Shown here in pieces: positions 39,464 to 50,785 of a stretch of 64,000 bases of DNA (within the stretch, counting starts at the first letter, position 1; each line of letters begins with the position of its first letter). The notes below the pieces were generated by a model. It was given only the letters and a program-made list of their open reading frames with translations. It was not told the origin of the DNA and did not search any database. A program made the position numbers and the translations under genes. The DNA is from Dermatophagoides farinae (Eukaryota > Arthropoda > Arachnida > Sarcoptiformes > Pyroglyphidae): positions 1,181,001 to 1,245,000 of the forward strand of contig NC_134677.1 in assembly GCF_024713945.1 (NCBI RefSeq), given 5' to 3'.

Positions 39464-40888
39464 TCAGTTTGCTTTTTTTCTTTCCTGATTCCTGGTTGAT
39501 TTACGATTTTTCGATATAACCATCAATAACATAATAACAGGTAAATAGATTAATGAATAAAGAAATAATTTTCTCGATGTCTGTGATGATGGTTCCCGTT
39601 GAAATCGATATGAAAGATAGACAAGATATAACGAAAATGGTAATGAATCGATACCGAATGACCAATGTGTCATATCTGTTGCACACATTGCTGCTGTATA
39701 GCCTAATAATAACGTTGAATGTCGTAATGCTGTTTGTTGACATAATCGTGGATTAGTTACGGACATCATACGATAACCAGCACGTGCATATTCATGACGC
39801 ATATTCCATGAAAGTGCATTGAAATGTGGAAATTGCCATGAATATAATATCAAACCTAATAATAATGATGGTAAATCTATATATAAATTTAACAACAAAA
39901 AAAATTCAATTAATTTTTTCAAATCTTCATTCATCGATAGATATAGAAAACACATACCAATAAAATTATTGACAGCTGTGAATCCCATAATTGGTGGAAT
40001 GGCACCAACAATTGCACCGATCCAAGTATTAACAATATGTACACGTTTCATTGGTGTATACATGAATGAATAGAGACAAAGATTAATACCACCCAATAAT
40101 GCTGTCAATGGATTAACATAGGTGGCTAATATTGAAAGTCCAGCAACACCGGTAATCGTAGCAAATGTTGCCGCATGTAATGGTGTTAATGATCCTTGAA
40201 CTAATGGTCGTGCTTGCGTACGACGCATCTGTGAATCGAATGGTACTTCAAGAAAATGATTCCATGCAGCAGCTGATCCTGATGTCAATGCCGTTCCAAT
40301 CAAAGTTGATGCTAATATCGTTGGATTTACCGATGATTCGATAGCCATATAAAAACCGGCCATTGTTGTCAATACAACCAGACCGGTTAATTTGATTTTA
40401 GCCAATTTTGAATAATCATTCAAAACATTCGATATCGTTGATGGTTGAATATCTTTCCATACATTTTCAATATTGGTTAATTGATTTTTATCTAATGATT
40501 TTGAAAATTCTTTTGATAATTCCCGAAAACGATGTTCATCATATTCAATGATCGCTGATGATGATGATGATGGTTTAGGCAGCAAATCTTCAGCTGTTGC
40601 TGTTGCCGATGTCGTGGTAGTAGATTCATCATCTGAATGAATCAATTTAGTCTGTTGCTGTATTGATGAAAGAAACCGTAGATTTGAGGCAGTTTTATTA
40701 TTAGCTGGACCATTATGATGGCGTAGAATTAAAATTGATGTAAAATTCTGATTTCGATGATGGTGATGGTGATGGCAGCCAATCATAAAGGATGGATAAT
40801 TTGTAGAAATTATTGAAAATTTATTACCAACATTCTGATGATGACCAAATTTCGATGATGAACCAATTTTGCCAAACAATTTAAACAT
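39464..40888 (-). CDS. COX10: Protoheme IX farnesyltransferase, mitochondrial (COX10)
   Basis: Transfers a farnesyl group to heme B to make heme O, the first step toward heme A of cytochrome c oxidase, in the mitochondrial inner membrane. Exons are 40888-39958 and 39876-39464, giving 447 aa, close to the human 443. The 81-bp intron (39957-39877) has no stop and keeps frame, so a naive reading gives 474 aa with 27 spurious residues. Splicing restores AVNNFI-D-LPSLLLG, matching the family. Family motifs: WNHFLEVPFDSQMRRTQARPL with N210, E214 and D218 of the polar prenyl-diphosphate site, YTPMKR, and ILYSWQFPHFNALSW. The first about 100 residues are Ser/His/Thr-rich and poorly conserved, fitting a mitochondrial presequence. 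It diverges from ARPC3 across 511 bp. Confidence 0.95.
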   Translation of the reverse strand: MFKLFGKIGSSSKFGHHQNVGNKFSIISTNYPSFMIGCHHHHHHRNQNFTSILILRHHNGPANNKTASNLRFLSSIQQQTKLIHSDDESTTTTSATATAEDLLPKPSSSSSAIIEYDEHRFRELSKEFSKSLDKNQLTNIENVWKDIQPSTISNVLNDYSKLAKIKLTGLVVLTTMAGFYMAIESSVNPTILASTLIGTALTSGSAAAWNHFLEVPFDSQMRRTQARPLVQGSLTPLHAATFATITGVAGLSILATYVNPLTALLGGINLCLYSFMYTPMKRVHIVNTWIGAIVGAIPPIMGFTAVNNFIGMCFLYLSMNEDLKKLIEFFLLLNLYIDLPSLLLGLILYSWQFPHFNALSWNMRHEYARAGYRMMSVTNPRLCQQTALRHSTLLLGYTAAMCATDMTHWSFGIDSLPFSLYLVYLSYRFQREPSSQTSRKLFLYSLIYLPVIMLLMVISKNRKSTRNQERKKAN

Positions 40889-41399
40889 TTCTCAATATAC
40901 CATTCATTTGATTTTTTTCTGATAAAAATAAAAAAAAATTTAATAAATTCTTCATAGAATCTTTGCAAACATTCTTTATGAATTTGGAAAATTTTTTAAA
41001 TTCTCTTTATATATACAAAAATTAAAATTCTCACACGTTTTTTTGTTTTATTGCTTCAAAATATATTTGCAAAGACAAATTGAATGTCACTATTTTGACT
41101 ATAATGGTCGATACAGTAGAAAATAGTTGCTCATCATCATCGATTCTGATGATTGATGATGTCAATCAGTGAGCCGCATCACATTATTAGCCGCCTCGCC
41201 TTTTCAATTGTTTTTATTTATATTTGTTTATCATCTATAGATTAAAATTAAATTTTTTTTTGTGCAATTTAAATCGAATGAATGAATGAATAAACAGCGG
41301 TATATGTCAAAAAAAACGACAGTTCAACAGTTCGACAGTTCAATCATAAACGATTTCAATTTTTTTCAATTTTTTTTTTGTTTGAAAAAAAAATTATAA
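40889..41399. promoter_or_regulatory. Shared upstream region of COX10 and ARPC3
   Basis: The 511 bp between two divergent start codons must contain both promoters and 5'UTRs. It is AT-rich with one GC-richer patch (about 41,160-41,200). I see no convincing TATA box or other motif. Confidence 0.5.
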
Positions 41400-41408
41400 A
41401 TGAAAACA

Positions 41409-42090
41409 ATGCCTTCATATCATTCAAAATTAACATCAGATCGTTCAGTTGGCAATATGGCATTATTACCATTTCGAACGAAATTTCGTGGCCCAATCAT
41501 ATCGAATCAAATGACAATGATGATGAACGGTAATACTAATGGTAATGGTAATGGTAATGGTACGATAACAAATGGCCAATCTGAACCAACAATGGATATA
41601 ATTGATGAAACATTATTCTATTTTAAGCCAAATGTATTTTTTAAAACATATGAAATACAATCAAATGCAGATCGTGTATTAATCTATTTAACATTATATA
41701 TTATTGAATGTTTGAAAAAATTACAACGTTTAAATACAAAAGAACATGCTATTGCCGAGATGCATGCATTGGCCATTTCACGATTTGATATACCAGGTAA
41801 ATTGATTGATTGATTTTAAAAACTAAAAAAAAAAAAAAAAAAATTAAAATCATCCATTTTTCCAATCAGGTGATCCAGGATTTCCATTGAATGCTGTATA
41901 TGCAAAACCATCAACAGCTGAAGAACAAGAGTTAATGCGTCAATATTTTTTACAATTACGGCAAGAATGTGGTCTACGTTTAGCTGAACGTGTATTTGAA
42001 ACAGAAAATGGTAAACCATCCAAATGGTGGCTTTGTTTTGCTAAACGTAAATTTATGGATATTACATTAACCGGTAATGTTCCTAAATGA
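41409..42090 (+). CDS. ARPC3: Actin-related protein 2/3 complex subunit 3 (p21-Arc)
   Basis: Subunit of the Arp2/3 complex, which nucleates branched actin filaments. Exons are 41409-41796 and 41870-42090; the 73-bp intron is GT-AG and joins ...FDIPG with [10 protein letters not shown], an exact family junction. I chose the second ATG because it gives MPSYHSKL, aligned with the conserved MPAYHS start; the upstream ATG at 41400 would add three residues. Product 202 aa, versus 178 in human. Conserved blocks: [67 protein letters not shown], and [16 protein letters not shown]. The extra length is an Asn-Gly repeat insert near residues 38-60, a typical microsatellite expansion here. Confidence 0.95.
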
Positions 42091-42111
42091 TAAGGATCAC
42101 TTGAAATCACA

Positions 42112-42117
42112 AATAAA
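42112..42117 (+). terminator. AATAAA poly(A) signal of ARPC3
   Basis: AATAAA begins 22 nt after the ARPC3 stop codon. Confidence 0.65.
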
Positions 42118-42354
42118 AGTATATATCATCATTTTAAATGTTCAAGTTTTTTTCTCTTTTTCTGATGCTGCTGTATTTATTATTATTATTATTATTGATT
42201 GATTGATTGATTAATTATCTTTGAAATGTAAAATGATCTTTTTTTTGAACATTTACAAAACGCTTATGTACGATGATGATGATGATGATGATGTTAGGAG
42301 ATTTATCCATTAAAATAAATGATTCTTTTACAATATGGTGGGGGAAAAAAAGGT

Positions 42355-43044
42355 TTATCTTAAACATGCATGTTTCCAGAATCGAATTGTACGAAAATCT
42401 TGTGGTAATTTTTTTACCGATACTACAGTATCTTCGACAGGCGAATTAATTTTTATCTGACGTATATGTGTATCACGACCATTTTGATGATTACCTAGTA
42501 CAGCAATCTGTATGAGAAATGCACGTATAGGATGATCATCAGCATCACGTAATGGTATAGTTTCCCAGCCTGATGGTTCATTCAATTCGACTAATGTAAC
42601 TTCATGTAAATCATGAAAATGATTACCAGCACGAACGGAAATCTTATTCGGTGTATATGATTCATCTAGTTTAAAATCGGCAAATATTTTTATTTCACAA
42701 ACAGTCGTTTTACGTCGAAATTGTATGTTGACCAAATGCGGTTGTACACCATCCGATTGCCAATACGTATCTTTACAATTATCACGTAATTGTTCAACAC
42801 CAAATCCTACTTTACATGATGATAATGACCAAACGGCTTGTGAACCAATTTCACGTACAACTGATTTTTGCCGTTTTAGTTCATTATTCGAATTCGATTC
42901 TTCATCACTACTGTTTGTTTGATCAATAAGCATCATCATTGTATTTGTTGATTGTTGATGATTTTTATTATTTTTCATCGACGACGATGATGATGATTTT
43001 GATGTATTAATTACATTAATTGATGAACGATGTAAATTATTCAT
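42355..43044 (-). CDS. ANAPC10: Anaphase-promoting complex subunit 10 (DOC domain)
   Basis: Substrate-recognition and processivity subunit of the APC/C ubiquitin ligase, acting with CDC20/CDH1 on D-box substrates in mitosis. Single exon, 229 aa (human 185). The DOC beta-sandwich starts near residue 63 with VREIGSQAVWSLSSCKVGFG and continues through YWQSDGVQPHLVNIQFRRKT, DESYTPNKISVRAGNHFHDL, EPSGWETIPL and QIAVLGNHQNGRDTHIRQIK, almost identical to the animal consensus. The first about 60 residues are a Ser/Asn/Met-rich extension. The last two residues are Leu-Arg where the family has Ile-Arg, the tail that docks into a TPR subunit. It is convergent with ARPC3, stops 264 bp apart. Confidence 0.96.
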   Translation of the reverse strand: MNNLHRSSINVINTSKSSSSSSMKNNKNHQQSTNTMMMLIDQTNSSDEESNSNNELKRQKSVVREIGSQAVWSLSSCKVGFGVEQLRDNCKDTYWQSDGVQPHLVNIQFRRKTTVCEIKIFADFKLDESYTPNKISVRAGNHFHDLHEVTLVELNEPSGWETIPLRDADDHPIRAFLIQIAVLGNHQNGRDTHIRQIKINSPVEDTVVSVKKLPQDFRTIRFWKHACLR

Positions 43045-45258
43045 TTTTTATGTCAAAAAAAAAAATTTTAATCTTCAAAATTTGAAAAATACAAAAATAA
43101 ATCAAATTTTCAACGAAAAAAACTCAATCCATTTCTATCCAACTATGACGACTATTTCGACTTTTAAGTGGTGAACCTATTTTTTTCGAAAAATAAAATT
43201 TCCAAAAAAAAAAAAAATTCTAATTGGAAATTTTCCAAACCTTGAATTGTTTTGTTTGTTGCATTAGAAAAAATATTATGTGAACCAAAATGGTTATGGT
43301 TGATTTAATCGAAAAAAAACACTTTTTTCCTCATTAGTTTGTAGAGAAAAAACATTTTTCCTGTCTATTTGCATATATGGTGGCTAATTAACCAACTTAT
43401 TACTTGCCAACTAATTATTCATCATCAAGATAATCGATTATGACATGAAACAGAATACAATGCGTTTTATCGACCAAAATCATAATGAATGATCAATAAG
43501 AACAAAATGAGTACAACGAAATAATATATCCTGTGTATGCATGATATATTTTTTTCCATTCAAACTAATCATCAATGAAAAAAAAACAAAACCGACATTT
43601 TTTTTTGTTTGTTTCTTTTTTGAAAGAACAAAAATAATCAATGTTATCGTCATTGTCAAGGTGACAGGAAAATGTAAAAAACGTCAAAAAACAAAAAATT
43701 TGGAAATGAAAGTAGTACACCATTCTCGACAAACACGCTGATCTCGAATACTCGAATATTCGAATTCAATTCGTGTGTATTGACAACCAAGAATAAAAAA
43801 AAAATTAGTTTTTTTTCTTCCTTTCACCATGAAAAATAATCAACATCTTCATCCATTTCAATTGTGGGATAATCGATAACAAAAAAAAAATTTCCATTGA
43901 AATCAAGATTCAATCATTGTTGCAATCATCTAACGAAACAGAAAAAAATTTTTTTGTTTACTGTGAGCAACCAGCATGCATTCATATGCAATATATATAA
44001 CACATACTATAAAAACAACAATAACATGCCATCATATGATAGTCGTAGTCAACAAAAAAAAAACGACGTCAAGCGCTGATGTTCCAATTGGATTTATATA
44101 TCTTTCCGTGTGTTTCACAATTTTTTTTTTTTTTTTTTTTTTTTGGTAAACACATGCTCAAATTGATAAGTATGTGCATTGATTGATAAACAAAACATCA
44201 GCTAATTATTACCATATCTTTATTCATCATCGAAATTGAATGTTTTTTGTTTTGTTTTCATTATCGAACACACACACACATATACATCACTGATCGATGA
44301 TGATTCATCATGATCCACTATCAAGTATTTTTGTTTGACACATGAACGGAACTAAATAAATTTTCAAAATTTGTAAAAAAGAATGAAAAAAAAAATTATT
44401 GAAAGAGAAAGTTTTAGTTAGTTGTTGTTGTTGTTGTTGTTTGATTGTTGATGAGAGAAAATGCGAGTGAAAAAAAAATCAACGACCTCGATACTTTTGT
44501 GTATATATGAAGAAATCATCATCACCATCACCATCATCATAAATTTTATTAAATGAATTTGTTTTTTCATTGATTACGACGTGCATTTTCTTTTTTTTTT
44601 CATCTTTTTTTTCCTGCTATATTATATTTACCTTCAATCAACGAATAATCAAACAACAACAAATTATCAGAAAAAAATAGTCAAATCTCAATGAGATTGT
44701 ATGTGATTTTTGGCATGTACGAAAAACAAAACAAAACAAATGCAAATGAATCACCAAACATCATCATTCATCATCAATGATAATTCATAAGAAATTTTGT
44801 CAAATCATCATCATCATCAGAATTTTCTGCGTATGAAAAAGTTGTGTGAAAATCTTCTATATGTATATATGCATTTTATTGGCCACAATATTGGTTGGTT
44901 AGTAACACCATATTGATTTTTTTTTGTATTTAAAATATTTTTTTTTTTTTTTGCTAATGACTAATGGCCTGAATTTTTTTCATTTTTCCTGTATCATGGA
45001 CTATGATAACAACAAAAAAAAACAGGAGCAAATTTCACCGTTGACTAATCCCTTCAAATCGATGGTTTTTGTTTTCGTCATATCTCTATCTTTCAGATGT
45101 ATGTACTTTTATGTTCTACTATCTCTCTCTCTCTCTCTAACTCTAGTTTTTTTTTTTGTTGTTGTACATGTTTAAACAGTAAAATTGTTATGATTTCGAA
45201 ATAATGATGTCTTGATAATACACAATGAATGAATGAATAAACTAATGAACGAACGACA
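43045..45258. other. Intergenic region between ANAPC10 and the SMSr-like gene
   Basis: About 2.2 kb with no supported gene: A and T runs (a T run of more than 20 nt near 44,120), GTT repeats near 44,425, CA tracts near 44,270, and ATC triplets. It should contain the divergent promoters of ANAPC10 and the SMSr-like gene. Confidence 0.65.
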
Positions 45259-48160
45259 ATGTCAAAAAGTTCGACAGTGAATTCAATCATTTCATATGAT
45301 GTGAATGTCGATGATGATAACAGTAACAGTAACAACAACAACAACAACAACAACAACGATAAGACAACAATCACATATGAAAATAATGATAATAATAATG
45401 ATACAATTTTGAACCTAAAACCCAACTGTATACCTGTCAATGATCAAACATCATCATCATCATCATCATCATCAATTGCGATGACCGTCAATTCACATTC
45501 AATCAATAATAATTCAGCAATAAATACTGAAACTCATACATGGAATAATAATAATAATAATGAACATTTTAATGGTAGTAAAAATCGTTCATCATCAATG
45601 ATTGTCATTCCAAAATATCATCGTTCTAATGAGAATAAATCTACAATAATGAATAATAATCATCATCAAAATTTATTACAACAACGAAAAACATCGATGA
45701 CCAATTCAATGATTGATGATCGAAACAATTGTGCCTTAACGACGACGACAATGATGAATCCATCGTTTAAAAAAAGTACGAATGGTTTCATCATTTTAGA
45801 TAATAAAAATGTCTATGATTGGACTGTACATGATGTTGGCCATTGGTTAGAACAGAATGATTTTAGCGATTATCGACAATTATTCTGTGATCATCATCGT
45901 ATTGATGGCCGTGTATTAATCAATCTAACTGCCGATGATCTTCGTTCTGACCCATTAAATATACAGATTTTTGGTGATATAAAACGATTTTCTATGGCAT
46001 TTGATTATCTACGATCTATTTATCTATCATCGAATAATTCAATGGAAGATTTTAATAAAAATCATAATCATCAAAATACAAAATCAACCATTTCCTCACA
46101 ATCATCATCAACGTCAACAACATCATCATCATCAAATAGACATTCATTAGTGCAACCAAAATTTTCCAATGGAAGCAATAAATCTATAAGCAATCAGATG
46201 CAACCACCACTAAAACAATATTCTATCCATTCAAACGATCAACGACAACAACAAATACAAAATCAAATGGAAAATAATAATGAAAATATACAGGAAATGG
46301 AAATAACATTTAATGGCCATAGTGGCAATGATGACGATGATGATGGTGAAATTGAACGTATGCGAATTTATAATGATCATGAGGAACAACAGCAATCAAA
46401 TCTTACCATTCTATCAAATTGTTCATCATCATCTTCATCATCACCAACAGCATCTATTGGTTGTTCATCATCATTTACATCATCATCAATATCATCGAAA
46501 GCAAGTAATCGATCCGAAGATAATGATGATGACGATGATTATGCTGATGCAAACGAAAGTGAATCAACAATGTTGTTGAACCATGGTTCTATTATAAATA
46601 ATAATCAATTGAAATATCGAAATAATAATCATCAAATTCGTATTGTACCACAATTGACCACAAGCAATGATTTAGCACAGATGATTGCCATTTCACATCC
46701 AGGTCAAAAACAACAGCCAAAATCATCAACAGTGAAGAATCGAAATTCTAGTCATCATCATCAGCCGCAATCGTCATCCTATCAGCGAAATAATTATCAA
46801 AATATTACAAATTATTCTTCTACTTCAGACAAAAAACACCGAAAACATCACCGTAAAAATAATCACAATCACAATCACAACCACCACCACCATCATCATC
46901 ATCATCATCGTCGTGAAGTTCGACAAGAATCATGGAAAGCATTGATTGCTCTGATATATTTTTTCTCATCCACTTGGGTAACGGCCATTGTAATGGTTAT
47001 TGTACATGATCGTGTACCAGATATGGATACTTATCCACCATTGCCAGATCTGTTATTGGATAATCTTCCTTTGATACCATGGGCATTTGGTATGGCCGAA
47101 ACATGTGGTCTAATCCTGTTTATCATTTGGGCATTAATATTGATTTTCCATAAGTATCGGTATGAATTTGTTAAACTTTTATCCTTCATAAAATTAATTA
47201 ATATATTTTTTCAGATTTATTCTTTTACGTCGAATGTTTTCATTATTTGGTTCTGTATTTCTTATCCGTTGTTTTACGATGGTCATTACATCGTTATCTG
47301 TTCCTGGTCGTCATCTTCAATGCAAAGCACGGGTAATTGAAAATAATTTGAATAATAATAATTTGGATTAACAAAAAAAAAAATTTTTTTTAGCCATACG
47401 GCACATGGACTGAACGTTTACATCAGGCATATCTTATTTGGCAAGGTGGTGGTATGGCTCTACAAGGTGTACGAACATGCGGTGATTACATGTTTAGCGG
47501 TCACACAGTCGTATTGACAATGCTCAATTTTTTCGTTACTGAATGTATGTTTTGATTTTGTTATTCAAGATGTAATTTATCTTTTTCTTTTTGTCTATAG
47601 ATACACCGCCTAGCCTTTATCTAATTCATACAATGTCCTGGGTACTTAATCTATTTGGTGTATTCTTCATTCTTGCAGCTCATGAACATTATTCAATTGA
47701 TGTGTTCATTGCATTCTATATATCCACTCGTCTATTTCTTTATTATCATACATTGGCCAATAATCGAGCTTTATATCAAAGTGATCGTCATCGTACACGT
47801 ATATGGTTTCCATTATTTTCATTTTTTGAATCTGGTGTATCTGGCATCGTACCAAATGAATATGAAATACCATTCCGGCGGCAAAAAGATAAATTAATTA
47901 ATTATCTTTCAAGAAAAATTTGTCAAATATCATGGATACGAGCAATATTTGATCAAGATGATTATTATTATAATGATGATGATGATGATTGCGATCATGA
48001 TCATCATAATGATTATGAACAATCATTATCGGATTGGCCATCCGATCAATCTGATCATAATAGTGATAATAATCCATTACTTATATCATCATCATCTACA
48101 ACAACAACAACAACAACGCAGCCACAATTGGCTCAAAATTCAAAATTAAAAATTCAATAA
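45259..48160 (+). CDS. SAMD8: Sphingomyelin synthase-related protein (SMSr/SAMD8-like)
   Basis: Ceramide phosphoethanolamine synthase of the ER membrane; in animals SMSr makes small amounts of CPE and controls ER ceramide. Exons: 45259-47159, 47215-47332, 47394-47544, 47601-48160; introns of 55, 61 and 56 bp are GT-AG with matching phase. Product 909 aa. A SAM domain at about 185-253 ([16 protein letters not shown]...) is the SMSr hallmark. A Ser/Asn/His-rich linker follows, then six membrane segments from about 557. The catalytic lipid-phosphatase-like motifs are intact: [19 protein letters not shown] and [16 protein letters not shown] supply the His-His-Asp triad. It ends in an acidic, Ser/Thr-rich tail. 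Human SAMD8 is 415 aa, so over half of this protein is low-complexity expansion. The start codon is the first ATG of the frame and is not certain. Confidence 0.93.
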
Positions 48161-48426
48161 AACACATATATACATAAAAATCCATCCATTCATCTATCAA
48201 TCTTGAATGAATTGTTAAATTGTTTTCCCATTATTATAACATTTACTTTGATAAATTTATTAACTACTACTACTACTATATATAGAGTTTTTAAAAAAAT
48301 TGATGATCATTGTGATGATATACGAAAGTTGTTTGTTTGTTAATTTTAATCAATCAAAAAATTAAAAAAAAGAAATGTTTCTAAATATACAATTACAATC
48401 AATTGATTTCTATACAAATCGATACA
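48161..48426. other. Convergent 3' region of SMSr-like and PNPLA8-like genes
   Basis: 265 bp between two stop codons facing each other, AT-rich with a short ACT repeat near 48,265. No canonical poly(A) signal is obvious for either gene. Confidence 0.5.
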
Positions 48427-50121
48427 TTAAAATGGCCAATATACTTTTGATTGTAAATGGATTCGATCCTTTAACGATTGATAATGTGATCGTTCCAATT
48501 TAAGTTGTTCAATAGCCGTACGAAATTTATGTTCATTTTTACGTAGATATATTTGTGCATCCTGTTTCATTTGTTCCAATTTTTCTGGACGATTTTCATC
48601 GATTGTTGAATAATCAGTGAGCATTGGATTCATACGATAATATACCTGATTCGGTAACATATCTTGCATTAAACGATGTATCATTTCTGTATCGGTTGCC
48701 GAATCGATAAGACGTAGAATTTTATGTTTCAAACTAGATAAAGTAACATCTTTGTTATCATGTGATTCAATTGTACGATTAGATGGAGGCTGATAACGGC
48801 CACTACCCAACGATATGACACATTGTATCTGTTCGTTTGGCCATAATAATTTTGCTTCATGTAATGCAACAGCTGTTGGATTGTTCAATAGAATACCACC
48901 ATCCTGATGAACATGTTTATCCAATGTGAATTCTTCAAAATAACCAGGTGCAGCTGATGAAGCACGCACTGCTTCCCATATACGATGCATAGAACCACCA
49001 TCAAAATGACTTAATGGTTTCGATGAAGGATGAAGCTCATAATTACGAAATAGATATGGTTCCAATGTAGGAAGATTAACAATGGCCGATATGACAACCA
49101 TATGTGGACAATCGGAACTTTTTTTCGTATGAATCAATCTTATATCACCATAGATTTGTTTGAGAATTTTTTCATAAACATTTGTATCATAATATGCATG
49201 TGACCATAGTAGACGACCAGTACCACGAAGAACATCGGTTTTGAATAGATATGAACTGACTTGTCGATAATAAGATTCACATTCATCAATAGGTATGCGT
49301 AATGCACCAAGTAACATGGCAATAATAGCACCAGTACTTACGCCACAAATCAAATCAAATATCTTATGTATTGGCTGGCCATATTGTCGTTCAATTTGAC
49401 GTAATATTTCTATGACCAATAATCCTCGTGTACCACCACCATCAATACTCAATACACGTATACCACGACCTTTCGGTGGATCAGCATGTCCAAGTAACGA
49501 TATTATCTGTCTAGAATTTTCATTAACAAATCGATGATAATTTTTATGCAACAATCTGGTCTGATTAATTTGTTGACTAGAAGATTTTCGTTTTTGTGGT
49601 AGTTTAAGCCATTCTGATATGGATGTTCCATTTATCAGAAATTGTGAGAATTCACGTATTTTCAATAGTTTGGATAGAATATTCTTACGAACAGCAAGAT
49701 TTGATGCTTCAGGATACGTTTGAAGATGATCGTACAATTGTTTCAAACGAATGTTTAGTGAAATTGCATTCGGCAATGTTGCTATCGACCATGAATGTTT
49801 CAATGAATTGACCAATTTTTCCGTACGTTCGATTCTTTCGATTTGCGATAATTTTTTCAATGACACATTATTCGATAAGGATTTTGGTTTAGATTTCTTA
49901 TCCACCATTTTAGTTTCGGTGGTGGCATTGCTGGAAGTGGTTTGTTTCGATTGCAAATTATTTGGATCGACAGTTTCGGAAACGGTGGGCAGTTCTGTTG
50001 ATGATGATGCATTTTCAGTTTTAATTTTAATTTCAACTGAATATATTTTATTGGGAACCGATTTTAAATATGAACGTAATGTTTTCAAAGAATTTGCCGT
50101 TATTGGTATTATAGATTTCAT
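48427..50121 (-). CDS. PNPLA8: Calcium-independent phospholipase A2 gamma-like (patatin domain)
   Basis: Hydrolyses acyl chains of phospholipids; animal PNPLA8 acts in mitochondria and peroxisomes. Single exon, 564 aa (human 782). The patatin domain starts near residue 218 with GRGIRVLSIDGGGTRG (oxyanion loop 227-233), then DLICGVSTGAI with nucleophile Ser262, and HQDGGILLNNP with Asp407 completing the Ser-Asp dyad. The blocks WSHAYYD, AVRASSAAPGYFEEF and SATDTEMIHRLMQDMLP follow PNPLA8 rather than other patatins. The N-terminal 200 residues are basic and Ser-rich, compatible with a mitochondrial presequence. The C-terminus is ...KVYWPF, without the SKL-type peroxisomal signal seen in human. 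It diverges from the GANP gene over 664 bp. Confidence 0.93.
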   Translation of the reverse strand: MKSIIPITANSLKTLRSYLKSVPNKIYSVEIKIKTENASSSTELPTVSETVDPNNLQSKQTTSSNATTETKMVDKKSKPKSLSNNVSLKKLSQIERIERTEKLVNSLKHSWSIATLPNAISLNIRLKQLYDHLQTYPEASNLAVRKNILSKLLKIREFSQFLINGTSISEWLKLPQKRKSSSQQINQTRLLHKNYHRFVNENSRQIISLLGHADPPKGRGIRVLSIDGGGTRGLLVIEILRQIERQYGQPIHKIFDLICGVSTGAIIAMLLGALRIPIDECESYYRQVSSYLFKTDVLRGTGRLLWSHAYYDTNVYEKILKQIYGDIRLIHTKKSSDCPHMVVISAIVNLPTLEPYLFRNYELHPSSKPLSHFDGGSMHRIWEAVRASSAAPGYFEEFTLDKHVHQDGGILLNNPTAVALHEAKLLWPNEQIQCVISLGSGRYQPPSNRTIESHDNKDVTLSSLKHKILRLIDSATDTEMIHRLMQDMLPNQVYYRMNPMLTDYSTIDENRPEKLEQMKQDAQIYLRKNEHKFRTAIEQLKLERSHYQSLKDRIHLQSKVYWPF

Positions 50122-50785
50122 GTTTATTTTATGTATGAATAAAATAAACGAAACGTTGTTGTTGTTGTTGTTGTTTTGTAGTGATTAAAATTGTAATTTA
50201 GATGACGAATAATTTCCTTTTTTATAATGGAGAAAAAAAAATCATTTCACATCTTCATCATCACAAGTTCAGTGCAATCACAATTCGACAAAATATCTTG
50301 CAGATGATCCGGATCTCATCTATGATTTATCATTATGGTGGCCAAGTCATATGATGCAATGCGCAGTTTTAAAACAATCATCCGTCGTATGATGATTAGA
50401 AATAACAATCAACCTTGATGATGATGACGTAGTGATGATGATTATGATGATGATAAATTGGGAAAGCCCTTCTTCTTTTTTTGCTATGATCATCTATTAA
50501 CCATATGATACATGAATACGTCTGATTTTTTTTTTTGAATGGAACTCATAATTCATGTGACCATTTTTATTTTTATTTTAACGAAAACAAACAATTAAAA
50601 TATTATAATCGATTGTATCGATAAAAGAACCGATTGTCGCTTTTTCTCCCCGTTTTTTTCATAAACAGACAGACAGACAGACACTCACACGTGATTGTTG
50701 ATATTAAGAATTCGATGTTTGACACTTGTATAGAAATCGGATCGAATTTGATGATCATCGTTTTTATTTTTTCAATTCATCAATC
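50122..50785. promoter_or_regulatory. Shared upstream region of PNPLA8-like and GANP genes
   Basis: 664 bp between divergent start codons; both promoters must lie here. It has GTT and CAGA repeats and several ATG/GAT triplets. No core promoter element is clear. Confidence 0.45.

Noticed and set aside
45093-45440. 115-codon minus-strand frame with a poly-Leu segment
   Set aside because: Antisense shadow of the Asn-coding repeats of the SMSr-like first exon.
50726-50785. Upstream in-frame ATG of the GANP gene
   Set aside because: The 20 extra residues are aromatic and unconserved, while the next ATG gives an acidic start directly before the conserved region.
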